A DNA stretch of 64,000 nucleotides from Babylonia areolata. Taxonomy: Eukaryota; Mollusca; Gastropoda; Neogastropoda; Buccinidae. The notes under the pieces were generated by a model that ran no database searches, had not been told where the DNA came from, and was given only the letters and a program-made list of their open reading frames with translations. Each line of letters begins with the position of its first letter. Positions within the stretch are counted from its first letter, which is position 1. Position numbers and translations under genes: made by a program. This document shows, one piece after another, positions 46,730-56,880 of the stretch. The stretch spans positions 4,549,384-4,613,383 of the forward strand of contig NC_134879.1 in the NCBI RefSeq assembly GCF_041734735.1, in the 5' to 3' direction.

Positions 46730-47515
46730 TACTGGCGTGAAATCTGTACAGATGGGGAAAAAAGAAGACATTTATTTTGCCTAAAAAGAAGTCGACCGTG
46801 AATCATTTAATCTGCGGTGTAACTGGAATAATATCATATCCACATACAACCCTTAATAACTTGAAACTGCGATTCATTAACTAGATTTTTGTCTTGTCTC
46901 GGCTCGCGTCAGGTCATGTTGACAAACTATCTTCACTGAAATATTCATTACATGTTATTTGATTTTGTACACAGGAGGAGATTGTAGGCGACTGGACTAA
47001 CAACATGAGACGAATCATACCTGATACTGGTCTCAACTGACTGTAAATGGGAATCAGAAATGATAGCAACAAAGACTGCTTTTGTCGAAGTTTTACTTCG
47101 TCGTTGAAAAACATGAGTTTTTGATGGTACCTGGATTCAATGATGCTTTGCAACAAAGTAACAAACGCATGTTTCATAGTGATGAATTATCAGCGGAAAA
47201 AAAGAAAAGAAAAAAAAAAGAGAGGGCAAAATATATTTCTCAATTCACGCGCACAAATGCTATTTCGTAGTTCAAATTTAGACTGAAGCAATAATCACAA
47301 ATCACCTATCATATCTAATACAAAAAACAAAAAAAAAAGAAAAAACAAAAAAAGCAGTCCTCATTCTCTCTTGTTTTTCTTTGTTTTTGTTGTCGTCGTT
47401 GTTTTTAACACTTTTGTTATTTTCATCAGTTGTAATGTTAACTTAATAATTGTAATTTTAATCTTCCGTACTCAAGTAAGGATGACAGGATATTTAATGT
47501 CGAATCTTAAATGTG
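46730..47515. other. No gene seen
   Basis: AT-rich, with an adenine-rich run at 47200-47350. Nothing coding was recognised. Confidence 0.5.
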
Positions 47516-47519
47516 TTAG

Positions 47520-47522
<3 letters not shown>

Positions 47523-47586
<64 letters not shown>

Positions 47587-47628
47587 AAGTATTACTTCGT
47601 CGTTGAAAAACATGACAGAGACAGAGAC

Positions 47629-47696
<68 letters not shown>
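47523..47696. repeat. (GT)n then (GACA/GA)n microsatellites
   Basis: (GT)31 to 47584. A short spacer TATTACTTCGTCGTTGAAAA also occurs at 47090-47110. (ACAGAG)n and (GA)n follow to 47696. Confidence 0.95.
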
Positions 47697-47699
<3 letters not shown>

Positions 47700-47786
47700 A
47701 GTTTTTTTTTACCCTCGTGTGCCCATGCACTATCTCACTATCTTACTGTCCTGATTTTACAGGCTATATATTATGTCTCTCTTGGA

Positions 47787-47835
47787 CACACACACACACA
47801 CATTCACACACACACACACACACACATCACACACA

Positions 47836-47883
<48 letters not shown>

Positions 47884-47896
47884 ACACACACACACT

Positions 47897-47930
<34 letters not shown>

Positions 47931-47937
47931 CACACGC
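47787..47937. repeat. (CA)n compound microsatellite
   Basis: About 150 bp of CA with CATT, TCAC and CGAA breaks. Confidence 0.95.
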
Positions 47938-47944
47938 AATCAAC

Positions 47945-48060
47945 TCATTGAAAAGGATACACAGTAAAACAATTCTTGATCTATTAGTTTGATACTTCTT
48001 TTATTAATAGTGAAATGTTTTGCATATGCTTGTGTTGGCAAGGATTTCGTATTATTTGAA
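47945..48060 (+). mobile_element. LINE 3' UTR fragment
   Basis: CTTTTATTAATAGTGAAATG and TTTGCATATGCTTGTGT parallel ATTATTAATTGTGAAATGC and TTTGTATATGCATGTTGT in the LINE 3' UTR at 1045-1085. Confidence 0.5.
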
Positions 48061-48125
48061 GGAATAAGTGCACATGGATGGGATGGGATGGGCATGGTGT
48101 ATTTATGTCCGAGCATTTCTGTTCA

Positions 48126-48226
<101 letters not shown>

Positions 48227-48315
48227 TAGAAATGCAACTGTGAATTTCATTATCGCAATATTCTTATATATATATGCATTTTGTTGTTGTTGTTGCCTTT
48301 CATCTGCTTGTTTCT

Positions 48316-48347
<32 letters not shown>

Positions 48348-48394
48348 CTTTAAATGTATATATACTTTTTCTTTCATTAATGACTTGATGTAAG

Positions 48395-48482
48395 AAAGAA
48401 AAAAAGCAAAAAAAAAGCAATTGTTGTTCATTCAATTTACCATCATGAAATAAAATCTTGACTTGACTTGACTTGACTTGAC

Positions 48483-48485
<3 letters not shown>
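48395..48485 (+). mobile_element. Transposon 3' tail with (TTGAC)n end
   Basis: CATCATGAAATAAAATCTTG runs into (ACTTG)n and then without a spacer into (CA)37. The pentamer is the same as in the minus-strand tail at 46084. Confidence 0.6.

Positions 48486-48559
<74 letters not shown>
48486..48559. repeat. (CA)37 microsatellite abutting a TE tail
   Basis: Pure CA run. Confidence 0.97.
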
Positions 48560-48561
<2 letters not shown>

Positions 48562-48677
48562 GACCCCTGAAGTGCCGTAAGGAATAAAACACTTTCAATA
48601 AAGAGGCCAGTTAAAACCGCTGCTAAGTTCAAGGACAACAACACGAGGGTTACGAATCCGGCCGACACAGCTAAGTG
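48560..48677 (-). other. Candidate exon encoding a hydrophobic segment
   Basis: The minus strand reads LAVSAGFVTLVLLSLNLAAV then LTGLFIESVLFLTALQ, a strongly hydrophobic run long enough for a membrane span. An acceptor-like CTAATACATGCAG (ending 48678) and donor GGTCAG|GTGTGTG (48559) bracket 118 bases. The family is not recognised. The donor sits in a CA/TG array, which makes it easy to find by chance. Confidence 0.25.
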
Positions 48678-48699
48678 CTGCATGTATTAGCACAGGCAG

Positions 48700-49830
48700 A
48701 ACAAGTAGACGCACCTTCTTGATTCCAGGAAACAAAAACACGACGTTGTTACACACTGGATCGACAGACCTATTTGTATCGATACGAATAGGCTAATGGC
48801 ACGAGGCAGGGACAGAGAGAGAACTAAAACTAAGCATGGTTCTAATCACGGAACAGAACATGACGTACATGGGTCGATACCAATCACGTTGCTAGCTATA
48901 CTCGGCAGCAGCAGAAGCATCAGCGGCGGATGAAGACCCGACTTAATGGCCAGACCACTGATACTATTCATACATTCTCGTGGTGTCTCTAACGCCCACC
49001 TTTTTCATGATCGGAATGATTACGTGGAAGAAACAAAATCCGCCACCCCCACGCACCCCCCCCCCCCCCCCCCCGCACCCCCAAAAAAAAACCCCCAAAA
49101 AACCCACTGTCACGACTCCAGGGACGCGAATTCCTGACGAGTAACAAAACATACGTTGTTGCCGACGACGATACCTGCCACAAGAATCCCGTTTTTTTTT
49201 TGTTTTTTTTTTTCTTTTTTTTCCTTTTAGGAAACCCATGTAGGTGGACTCCACGTCGTCACAAGAATGCGCGGGCGGCAAAGATGACTCACTCACCCAT
49301 TGTTGGACGTGAATAGCAGCAGATTAAGGGACTCATTCACTGCTGGTCAGCCCACACACGCTGCCGGACTTAGTGCCACCCACCACCACCACCACAATGG
49401 GCATCCGATAATTGACGAGCAAATCTGTCTCTGCTATCCCCCCCTTCATCACCATTCCCCCCCCACCCACCCCCGCCATAACATGACTAATGGTGGCGGA
49501 CAGAGGTTGTGGCGGTGACGTCGATGAGGATGTGTTTGTCTATTACAGTACATGTCTGAGCCTGGCATCATTAACTGACTGATTACCTCCGCCCCACATC
49601 CCTTCCTCCACTCGTTCGGTGGCGGCAGAGACAGAAATCCACAGACACGTAAAGACTAACATAGCACAAAGAATGAGAATATATAGCACTCCGGACTAGC
49701 AATGACTGGATGACAAATAGCACCACTACAGACTTAGCACAGATAATGCACGAAAAGTTATGGCTCAAACTAAGCACTTAGCACAGACAACTCGAGTTTC
49801 ATAAAACGAATAAATGAACAACTTCTGCTG
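48700..49830. other. No firm gene
   Basis: Contains a poly-C patch near 49060 and poly-T near 49195. A plus-strand His-rich frame at 49300-49518 is open but unsupported. Confidence 0.45.
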
Positions 49831-49837
49831 CAGACTG

Positions 49838-50262
49838 ACGGACAGGCTATATTTGTATTTGTATTTGTATTTCTTTTTATCACATCAGATTTCTCTGTGT
49901 GAAATTCGGGGTGCTCTCCCCAGGGAGAGCGCGTCGCTACACTACAGCGCCACCCATTTTTTTGTATTTTTTCCTGCGTGTAGTTTTATTTGTTTTTCCT
50001 ATCGAAGTGGATTTTTCTACAGAATTTTGCCAGGAACAACCCTTTTGTTGCCGTGGGTTCTTTTACGTGCGCTAAATGCATGCTGCACACGGGACCTCGG
50101 TTTATCGTCTCATCCGAATGACTAGCGTCCAGACCACCACTCAAGGTCTAGTGGAGGGGGAGAAAATATCGGCAGCTGAACCATGATTCGAACCAGCGCA
50201 CTCGGATTCTCTCGCTTCCAAGGCGGACGCGTTACCTCTAGGCCATCACTCCACTATTATGC
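49838..50262 (-). mobile_element. tRNA-derived SINE, family B, full length
   Basis: On minus the head GGAGTGATGGCCTAGAGGTA (A-box) and GCTGGTTCGAATCATGG (B-box) are intact. The central part holds GACGCTAGTCATTCGGATGA, GAGGTCCCGTGTGCAGCATG and GTAAAAGAACCCACGGCAAC. The 3' part contains CGCTCTCCCTGGGGAGAGC, a perfect hairpin, and CGAATTTCACACAGAGAAAT, and ends in (ATACAA)n. It is about 420 bp. Confidence 0.92.
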
Positions 50263-50439
50263 AGTGTTGCTGACTGATCACTTTCCTTTGAAAGCCACTG
50301 CCCCTCACAGTAAAGAAAGAGGAAGAAGCAGCTGTATGTCAATAACACAGCATTTACATTAAGAAGATTGAACACAGACGGTGATCATTTTTCTCCGTTA
50401 TCGAGTTGGATGCAAGCTATAAAGAAAACAAGAGAGGCA

Positions 50440-50873
50440 AGGCCTTCAAGACTCACTTGTGATAAATTAAGTCCCCTAGCATTAATTACAGAGTAATTTC
50501 CCTTTTTTACTATCTGCACCAAAACGTTTGCAAAATAAATAAAACTTCCATGCTTAGCAAAAGAAGTTCCAGTTTGAACAAAAAATGATAATAATGACTC
50601 CTCTTGTTGTGTCAGAATAAGAGGTCGAAGTGCCAAGTTTAGAGAATACAAAAAATATAGATACAACAGTAAATGCAGTTTGCATATAATTAGGCTTCTT
50701 TTTAAAAAAATTTTGTGCCCATCCCAGAGGTGCAATATTGTTTTAAACAAGATGACTGGAAAGAACTGAATTTTTCCTATTTTTATGCCAAATTTGGTGT
50801 CAACTGACAAAGTATTTGCAGAGAAAATGTCAATGTTAAAGTTTACCACGGACACACAGACACAGAGACACAC

Positions 50874-50916
<43 letters not shown>

Positions 50917-50985
50917 ACCGAACACTGGGTTAAAACATAGACTCACTTTGTTTACACAAGTGAGTCAAAAAGGATCCAAGTTTAC
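50440..50985 (-). mobile_element. Hairpin-ended repeat element, copy 2
   Basis: On minus it starts TTTTTGACTCACTTGTGT, with stem arms GACTCACTT and AAGTGAGTC, then GTGAGTCTATGTTTTAACCC, (GT)n and GTGGTAAACTTTAACATTG, and continues through AT-rich sequence to about 50440, where CAAGACTCACTTGTGAT appears on the plus strand. GACTCACTT therefore occurs at both ends in inverted orientation, which suggests terminal inverted repeats. No coding sequence. Confidence 0.6.
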
Positions 50986-51001
50986 TGTTTCACGTTAATT
51001 A

Positions 51002-51375
51002 AGTGGAACGGTGGCAGAAGGGTTAAGACGCTCATCTGCCAATACAGAGAGTCCGTGAGAGTGTGGGTTCTAATCCCGCTGTCGCCTTTTCTCCCAAGTT
51101 TGACTGGAAAATCAAACTGAGCGTCTAGTCATTCGGATGAAGCGACAAACCGAGGTCCAGTGTGCAGCACGCATTTGGCACACGAAAAAAAAAAGAAGAA
51201 AAGAACCCATAGCAACGAGAATGTTGTTCTATGGCAAAATTCTGTGGCAGATGTCCATTCTGATAGGTAAACAAATAACATGCACACACTCAAGGCCTAA
51301 GCGCGTTGGGTTATGCTGCTAATCAGACATCTACCCATATAGTGCATATGGATTTGTCCGATATTGAAACTAAAA
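51002..51375 (+). mobile_element. tRNA-derived SINE, family C
   Basis: The head (GGAACGGTGGCAGAAGGGTT, then GTGTGGGTTCTAATCCCG) differs from family B, but the centre shares GTCTAGTCATTCGGATGA, CCGAGGTCCAGTGTGCAGCA and GAACCCATAGCAACGAGAAT with it. The tail differs again: GCGCGTTGGGTTATGCTGCT and GCATATGGATTTGTCCGA. It is about 370 bp. Confidence 0.88.
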
Positions 51376-51436
51376 AACTGTTTCACGGTCTTGTGCTGTG
51401 TGGTTTGCCCGAGGAAGCTGGTGATTCTATAGAATA

Positions 51437-51580
51437 ATAAACAAGGCACGGACTGGTTAAAATATTGAGCTTTCACTCTGAGGGTCCTGGGTTCAAATCT
51501 TGTATAGGTGTCTGGTGGATTAAGGGAGGGACATTTTCTGATCTCCTAGGTCAACATATGGGCAGACCTGCTAATGTTTT
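51437..51580 (+). mobile_element. SINE family A head, diverged
   Basis: GGACTGGTTAAAATATTGAG, CTGAGGGTCCTGGGTTCAAA and GATCTCCTAGGTCAACATAT align with the family A head and early body, with many changes, so it is an old copy. Confidence 0.75.
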
Positions 51581-51666
51581 TTCTCCCTCCACTGAGCATC
51601 CCGCAGGGATGTTAAAAGATCAAGATACTGTAGAGAGAGAGAGATAAAAAAAAAAAGAAAGAAAAA

Positions 51667-51668
<2 letters not shown>

Positions 51669-51728
<60 letters not shown>
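51669..51728. repeat. (GT)30 microsatellite
   Basis: Pure GT run. Confidence 0.97.
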
Positions 51729-51729
<1 letters not shown>

Positions 51730-51826
51730 GCAAACCTGTCATCTTCGCAAGGCCTACATTCAGTCAGTTTCAACTTGAAAGCGATGATGATTCCACTGCC
51801 TTTCTGGCATATTGGTTTTTGTTCGT

Positions 51827-51829
<3 letters not shown>

Positions 51830-51908
<79 letters not shown>
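51830..51908. repeat. (CA)39 microsatellite
   Basis: Pure CA run. With the GT array 100 bp away it forms a large potential foldback. Confidence 0.97.
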
Positions 51909-51913
<5 letters not shown>

Positions 51914-52333
51914 AGGCACACACAGTAACACACACATGTAATGTGTAAATGTATATAATCATAAGTACACATTGTTTGCTTAATATTGTTTATACACATA
52001 CACATTTCATATATAGTAATTCTAAATATTTCGGCGCTCATACGAGGAGCATCACTTGGCTTAAAAACCCATCTCATACAAACCAGACGAAGGTATAAAT
52101 ATAGTTAGCGTGCAAGATTAGTTTTATCAATTTGAACACCGTGGCGTTATAGCTAAGTTTTAGTTAACGGTTTTAGTTACCCCCCGCCCCCCTGCCCCCG
52201 CGCCTCCAGCAAAGAGATCTTATTGAGTTTATGTATTGGCACTCATGTGCTTTTGTGTGTAGTATTGGGCCTGTGTAATTTTTTTTGTGCTTTCATATCT
52301 GTAAGACTGAATATTTGTTGCATCTCTGTGTGC

Positions 52334-52335
<2 letters not shown>

Positions 52336-52406
<71 letters not shown>
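52336..52406. repeat. (GT)35 microsatellite
   Basis: Pure GT run. Confidence 0.97.
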
Positions 52407-52617
52407 CTCACTCATCGAAAACAATGACTCAATATTTGAACTCATAACGGCACTAACCGCACCATTTTGGGCCGGTTTGTCATTTACAATTCGCTTGAAA
52501 ATAAATTCCTGCTATAGGTATTTTTTTTCCCTATTTTTATTTCATTTGCTATTTTTTTGTTATTTGTTTATTAATTGATAATTTTTTTTTTATTACTATT
52601 TAACTTGTTTTATTTTC

Positions 52618-52755
52618 CCCCAAGGCCTGACTAAGCGCGTTGTGTTACGCTGATGGTCAGACATCTGCTTGGCAGATATGGTGTGGCGCATATGGATTTG
52701 TCCGAACGCTGTGACACCTCCTTGAACAACTGAATTGCACTAAAACTGAACTGAA
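52618..52755 (+). mobile_element. SINE family C tail
   Basis: TAAGCGCGTTGTGTTACGCT, CATATGGATTTGTCCGAACG and a degenerate (CTGAA)n end match the tails at 51290-51370 and at the right window edge. It lies at the left boundary of the segmental duplication. Confidence 0.85.
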
Positions 52756-53220
52756 TTGCATCTTAGCCATGCAATGCCGACTAAAAATCGAGCCTGTATC
52801 TTTTGGGTCATTATTTTCAGCTTATTTGATAACTAAAGGTATGAAGATTGTGTCGAATTCTAAAATCTAAAATGGAATTTAAATAATCAGAGTTACTTCC
52901 AATAAATTACCAGTATAAACTGAACGACTAGAAAATCCATCCGTTGCTTGACGATGCTATTAAACACTGATTGAACTGAATGAAATGGCAATGAATAGAT
53001 AGAATAAATAAGAAATGAAGAAAAAGACAAAAAAAAAAAGAAAAAAAAGAAACAAAAGTCCTTAATCCACTAGACACTGAGATTTAAACATAATCTCCAT
53101 AAAGAAAGGGACAGAAAAAGAAAAAGAAACTGAATCGATAACTCGACCAATTACTGGCACACGGGCAGACTACTGGTTCAGGGTCACCACCATCATCACA
53201 TTTTCAGGACGAAGAGGAAG

Positions 53221-53922
53221 AGGGGATCTGGAGGGGACCTGGAGGGGACCTGCAGGGGATCTGGAGGGGATCTGGAGGGGACCTGGAGGGGATCTGGAGG
53301 GGATCTGGAGGGGACCTGGAGGGGACCTGGAGGGGATCTGGAGGGGACCTGGAGGGGATCTGGAGGGGATCTGGAGGGGACCTGGAGGGGATCTGGAGGG
53401 GACCTGCAGGGGACCTGGAGGGTATCTGGAGGGGACCTGGAGGGGATCTGGAGGGGACCTGGAGGGGACCTGGAGGGGATCTGGAGGGGACCTGGAGGGG
53501 ATCTGGAGGGGATCTGGAGGGGACCTGCTGGGGATCTGGAGGGGATCTGGAGGGGACCTGCAGGGGACCTGGAGGGTATCTGGAGGGGACCTGGAGGGGA
53601 TCTGGAGGGGACCTGGAGGGGACCTGGAGGGGATCTGGAGGGGACCTGGAGGGGATCTGGAGGGGATCTGGAGGGGACCTGCTGGGGATCTGGAGGGGAT
53701 CTGGAGGGGACCTGCAGGGGATCTGGAGGGGACCTGGAGGGGACCTGGAGGGGATCTGGAGGGGACCTGGAGGGGATCTGGAGGGGATCTGGAGGGGACC
53801 TGCTGGGGATCTGGAGGGGATCTGGAGGGGACCTGCAGGGGATCTGGAGGGGATCTGGAGGGGACCTGCAGGGGATCTGGAGGGGACCTGGAGGGGATCT
53901 GGAGGGGACCTGCAGGGGACTG
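53221..53922. repeat. 11-bp G-rich minisatellite, about 64 units
   Basis: Units are GGGGATCTGGA, GGGGACCTGGA and GGGGACCTGCA types. A 154-bp higher-order period (14 units) is visible: the rare GGGTATCTGG variant follows GACCTGCAGG at 53401 and again at 53555, and the GACCTGCTGG variant recurs at 53522 and 53676. Four GGGG tracts with 7-base loops recur throughout the plus strand, so G-quadruplexes are possible. The 291-codon Pro/Ser-rich minus frame is a by-product of the 33-bp (3-unit) periodicity. Confidence 0.97.
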
Positions 53923-53994
53923 GATGTCATGTCTTCATTGACTGTCGGCAATGTAGGTGTGTTGTCCAGATCACAAGTACAAACCGTTCCTGAC

Positions 53995-54386
53995 TTTACA
54001 TGTGATTTCAGTGTTAAAACCCTTGTTGAATGAATACTAGTACTCTGAAGAAAAAAAAAAAGAGACAACACCGTTTACATGTGATTTCAGTGTTAAAACC
54101 CTTGTTGAATGAATACTAGTACTCTGAAGAAAAAAAAAGAGAGACAACACCGTTTACATGTGATTTCAGTGTTAAAACCCTTGTTGAATTAATACTAGTA
54201 CTCTGAAGAAGAAAAAAAGAGACAACACCGTTTACATGTGATTTCAGTGTTAAAACCCTTGTTGAATGAATACTAGTACTCTGAAGAAAAAAAAAAGAGA
54301 CAACACCGTTTACATGTGATTTCAGTGTTAAAACCCTTGTTGAATGAATACTAGTACTCTGAAGAAGAAAAAAAGAGACAACACCG
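53995..54386. repeat. Five-copy 78/79-bp tandem repeat
   Basis: Units start with TTTACATGTGATTTCAGTG at 53995, 54074, 54153, 54231 and 54309 and end GAAGAAAAAAAAAGAGACAA-like. The corresponding unit occurs once at about 62940-63000 in the other duplicate. The units are nearly identical, so the expansion is recent. Confidence 0.95.
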
Positions 54387-54568
54387 TTTACATTATTCCT
54401 GTGTTGCAAATATCTTCACTGCTGAGCTTCACTGTAAGTGAGTGGCTAAGGATAGTGGCCTTATACCTGTGACATGGATCCAATGGACAGAAAGCATATT
54501 TCTGTTTTTCTCGTGTTTCCGTATCTTTCATGTCATGTTGAACGAAATGCTATTGACTTTGATCAGGA

Positions 54569-55162
54569 TCAAATGGGCAGATCGTTTCTGTCCGGGCCTG
54601 TTGACAGCTTCCACGAAGCATCCTTGTCTTTGGTGATCCAGTACCTGTAGTACGGATCAAGCGCGTTGTAATGGTAAGGGTTGTTGGGCAGGTCCTTCAA
54701 GGCCTTGCTGTGGCGTTTGGACCTCTCCAGGTTGAGGTCCCCGGGGAGGTCAGGCATCAGGCTTGCCTTGACCATCTCGGGGAAGCTCTGCTCTTGCACA
54801 CACACCTGGTCCGTGGACCAGATAACGGGATGCCCTGTCGACAGCTTAGATCCACCGGCACTCTCGTCCCACCCGGAAGTTCCCTCTTTGGCGGACTGTT
54901 CGCGAAGACGGTGGCGAGCAGCAACGACGTTGGCCTCGACCCGCTTCTTGGCCCAGTGGTCAGTGATGCTATCATTGTAGGCTCTCTTTGGGTCGGTGTA
55001 TCTGGGTTTCCAGGAGGTGAATTCTGTCAGCCTCTGTTCCTGTCTCACGACTTCCTTAAACTGCTGTCTGTATTTCTTCAGCTCCTTATCGGACAACTTC
55101 TTCCTGATTTTTCGGATCTCTCTGTCCACTTTCTCTTCCTCTTCCCTCGTTGGTCGCGCCAT
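54569..55162 (-). CDS. Unknown conserved protein, paralog 1 (197 aa)
   Basis: A single open frame starts at ATG 55162 (MARPTREEEEKVDREIRKIR) and ends at 54569 with NDLPI. Residues 1-45 are charged and probably helical (coiled-coil-like). Conserved blocks shared with the second paralog are YTDPKRAY (55-62), DHWAKKRV (68-75), LREQSAKEGTS (86-96), SLMPDLPG (134-141) and LERSKR (145-150). The two proteins are roughly 55-60% identical by eye and both frames are intact, which argues for selection. There is no signal peptide or membrane span; it looks intracellular and basic. CAG precedes the ATG by one base in both copies, so an upstream 5' UTR exon is possible. I do not recognise the family and assign no function. 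Confidence 0.78.
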   Translation of the reverse strand: MARPTREEEEKVDREIRKIRKKLSDKELKKYRQQFKEVVRQEQRLTEFTSWKPRYTDPKRAYNDSITDHWAKKRVEANVVAARHRLREQSAKEGTSGWDESAGGSKLSTGHPVIWSTDQVCVQEQSFPEMVKASLMPDLPGDLNLERSKRHSKALKDLPNNPYHYNALDPYYRYWITKDKDASWKLSTGPDRNDLPI

Positions 55163-55289
55163 TCTGTGGTGAGCTGGAAATTGTAGACGTTTTCTCTGAA
55201 GCCAAGGTGCTGCCGAACAGAAAAGGTCGAAGAAGTTTAAAAAAACAAAACAAAAAAAACAACAACAGAAAAAGCTGAAAAAAAGGAAG

Positions 55290-55720
55290 GAACCGAACAG
55301 AAACTAACACTGAAGGAACGGAAACAGAATGACACAAATTGATACTGACGTCATTTCTGGGCGCACACTCGTCACAGATCAAAAGTGATGTAATCCTCAT
55401 GCTTTGGTTCCAAACTATGTGACTGTTCTGGGAAAAAAAATCTACCCTGTAAGTTACGCAAATTTTGTGCAGTCAGTACATGAACTTCTTCAGTTGTACC
55501 ATATTAAGTTTTACGAAGACTGTATATTGTAAAAATTAGAAATATGTATGTCTCTGCATAACTGATTTGTGGTGATTTAATTATGTCAAAAATACAGCAT
55601 GAACCAATATGATTTATGTTTCACTGAAATCTTTGTCATGTTAATCTCATTTGAAGAATCTTAGGGCGCAGGTTCAAAATATCGAACAAGAGGCGAAGCA
55701 TTCATGGCTCACAATTTAAT
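55290..55720. other. Upstream region of paralog 1, no gene seen
   Basis: AT-rich; probably promoter or 5' intron sequence. No clear TATA element was identified. Confidence 0.4.
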
Positions 55721-55724
55721 ACAT

Positions 55725-55725
<1 letters not shown>

Positions 55726-55781
<56 letters not shown>

Positions 55782-55796
55782 ATGTGTGTGTGTGGT
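55726..55796. repeat. (GT)n microsatellite
   Basis: GT run with one GCGCAT break. Confidence 0.95.
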
Positions 55797-56039
55797 GGGG
55801 AAAGATGCAGAGCATTGGAAAAAAAAAAAAAAACCCATTAAAAGAGGGAGACATTGGCATAATATAGAAGGAAGCGCTAACATCAAACAACTGATGCACG
55901 CACGCACGCACTCTCTCACACACAGATACAGACACAGACACACACACGAAATATTGGGTTATTGCTTGACGTAATTAAGTTTTATGTAAATACACACATG
56001 AGCCAGAAAAAAAAAGTTGTAATGTTATGGTCCAAAGAT

Positions 56040-56108
56040 AACAATAATAATAATAATGGTATTCATATAGCGCTGAATCTTGTGCAGAGACAAAAATCAA
56101 AGCGCTTA
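56040..56108 (-). mobile_element. L2-like LINE 3' end only
   Basis: On minus, TTGTCTCTGCACAAGATTCA, then GCGCTATATGAATACC and (ATT)n match the 3' ends of the L2-like copies at 12226 and 29390. The insertion is very short. Confidence 0.75.
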
Positions 56109-56439
56109 TATATGGCACCTTCTCGTGTGAAACATGCTCAGTTACGTTGTACATTGTAAAAACCGACCTGTAAAGCATGCGTTTAAACACTAAAACGAAA
56201 TCTTACATGTAATTAATACTCTGAATACAAGCAACCAAATACTAGTTGTTTTTTGTTGTTGTTGTTTTTGTTTGTTTGTTTGTTCATACACATATAAAAC
56301 TATAGCAAACAACACTCATCATACATATCATGCATCACAATACCTTAATGATACACACTTCATATCACAACACATAACACCCATACGCTGTATGGCAATA
56401 CTTAAAACCGTATAACAATAGCCATAAGCCACATCCTCA

Positions 56440-56685
56440 ACACAGTCTTTAATAGCGTTGAAAAGTAGAGTTTTGAATCTGGGAATCATCTGCAAAGAAA
56501 TGGTGCGAATGACCCGACAGAAGAATGGCACTACTGAGAGGTTGTGCACAGAGCAAATAAATCTGGATCCAAGGCTGAACCCTGTGGCGCTCCATGCTTC
56601 AACACATGACATCACCAGCCAGCGCCAAAGATCTCTTGCCAGTTCATATAACGCCTCTTGTCTGCTCATTCAAACCGCCGGGATA
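56440..56685 (-). mobile_element. Decayed LINE RT fragment
   Basis: The minus strand reads GAPQGSALDPDLFAL (RT motif B) near 56590 and, 80 bases on, FFADDSQIQNSTF (motif C, FADD). Motifs are closer together than in an intact RT, so sequence is missing. It may belong to the same insertion as the L2 tail at 56040. Confidence 0.55.
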
Positions 56686-56841
56686 CATCCACCCTCTACA
56701 CACACAACTAACACTAGTACAACGTGTTTGCTTGCTTCCGTTCCATTCTCATATTGCTTGCACTGATTATCAGGATCAGGATGTATACGTCGTAGAGGCC
56801 AATATGGCCATCGTCACAACGGAACTTGGGAGAGTGCATGT

Positions 56842-56845
<4 letters not shown>

Positions 56846-56879
<34 letters not shown>
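56846..56879. repeat. (CA)n microsatellite abutting a LINE tail
   Basis: Pure CA run directly next to the (AGT)n end of the LINE. Confidence 0.95.

Positions 56880-56880
<1 letters not shown>

Larger units (their letters stand above)
52756..55260. repeat. Segmental duplication, copy 1
   Basis: Homologous to 62440-63900. Matched landmarks, in order: CTTTTGGGTCATTATTTTCAG with CTTTTGGATCATTATTCTCAG (described only in part), CCTTAATCCACTAGACA with CTTAATCCACTTGACA, the repeat-adjacent GTCGGCAATGTAGG with GTCAGCAATGTCAG, GAATACTAGTACTCTGAAG with GAATACTGGTACTCTGAAA, the coding regions, and GCCGAACAGAAAAGGT upstream of both genes. Copy 1 is longer because it carries two tandem arrays. Confidence 0.9.

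Noticed and set aside
53196-54071. 291-codon Pro/Ser-rich minus frame
   Set aside because: It is the 11-bp minisatellite read in a 33-bp period. The part at 53930-54071 is the 78-bp array. The other duplicate has no such frame.
53221-54386. CRISPR array
   Set aside because: The repeats are adjacent with no unique spacers, and the genome is eukaryotic.
54671-55186. Long plus frames antisense to both unknown paralogs (also 63306-63914)
   Set aside because: They stay open in the same register in both copies, which is interesting, but conserved sense codons are enough to explain this and their residues are less conserved than the sense proteins.
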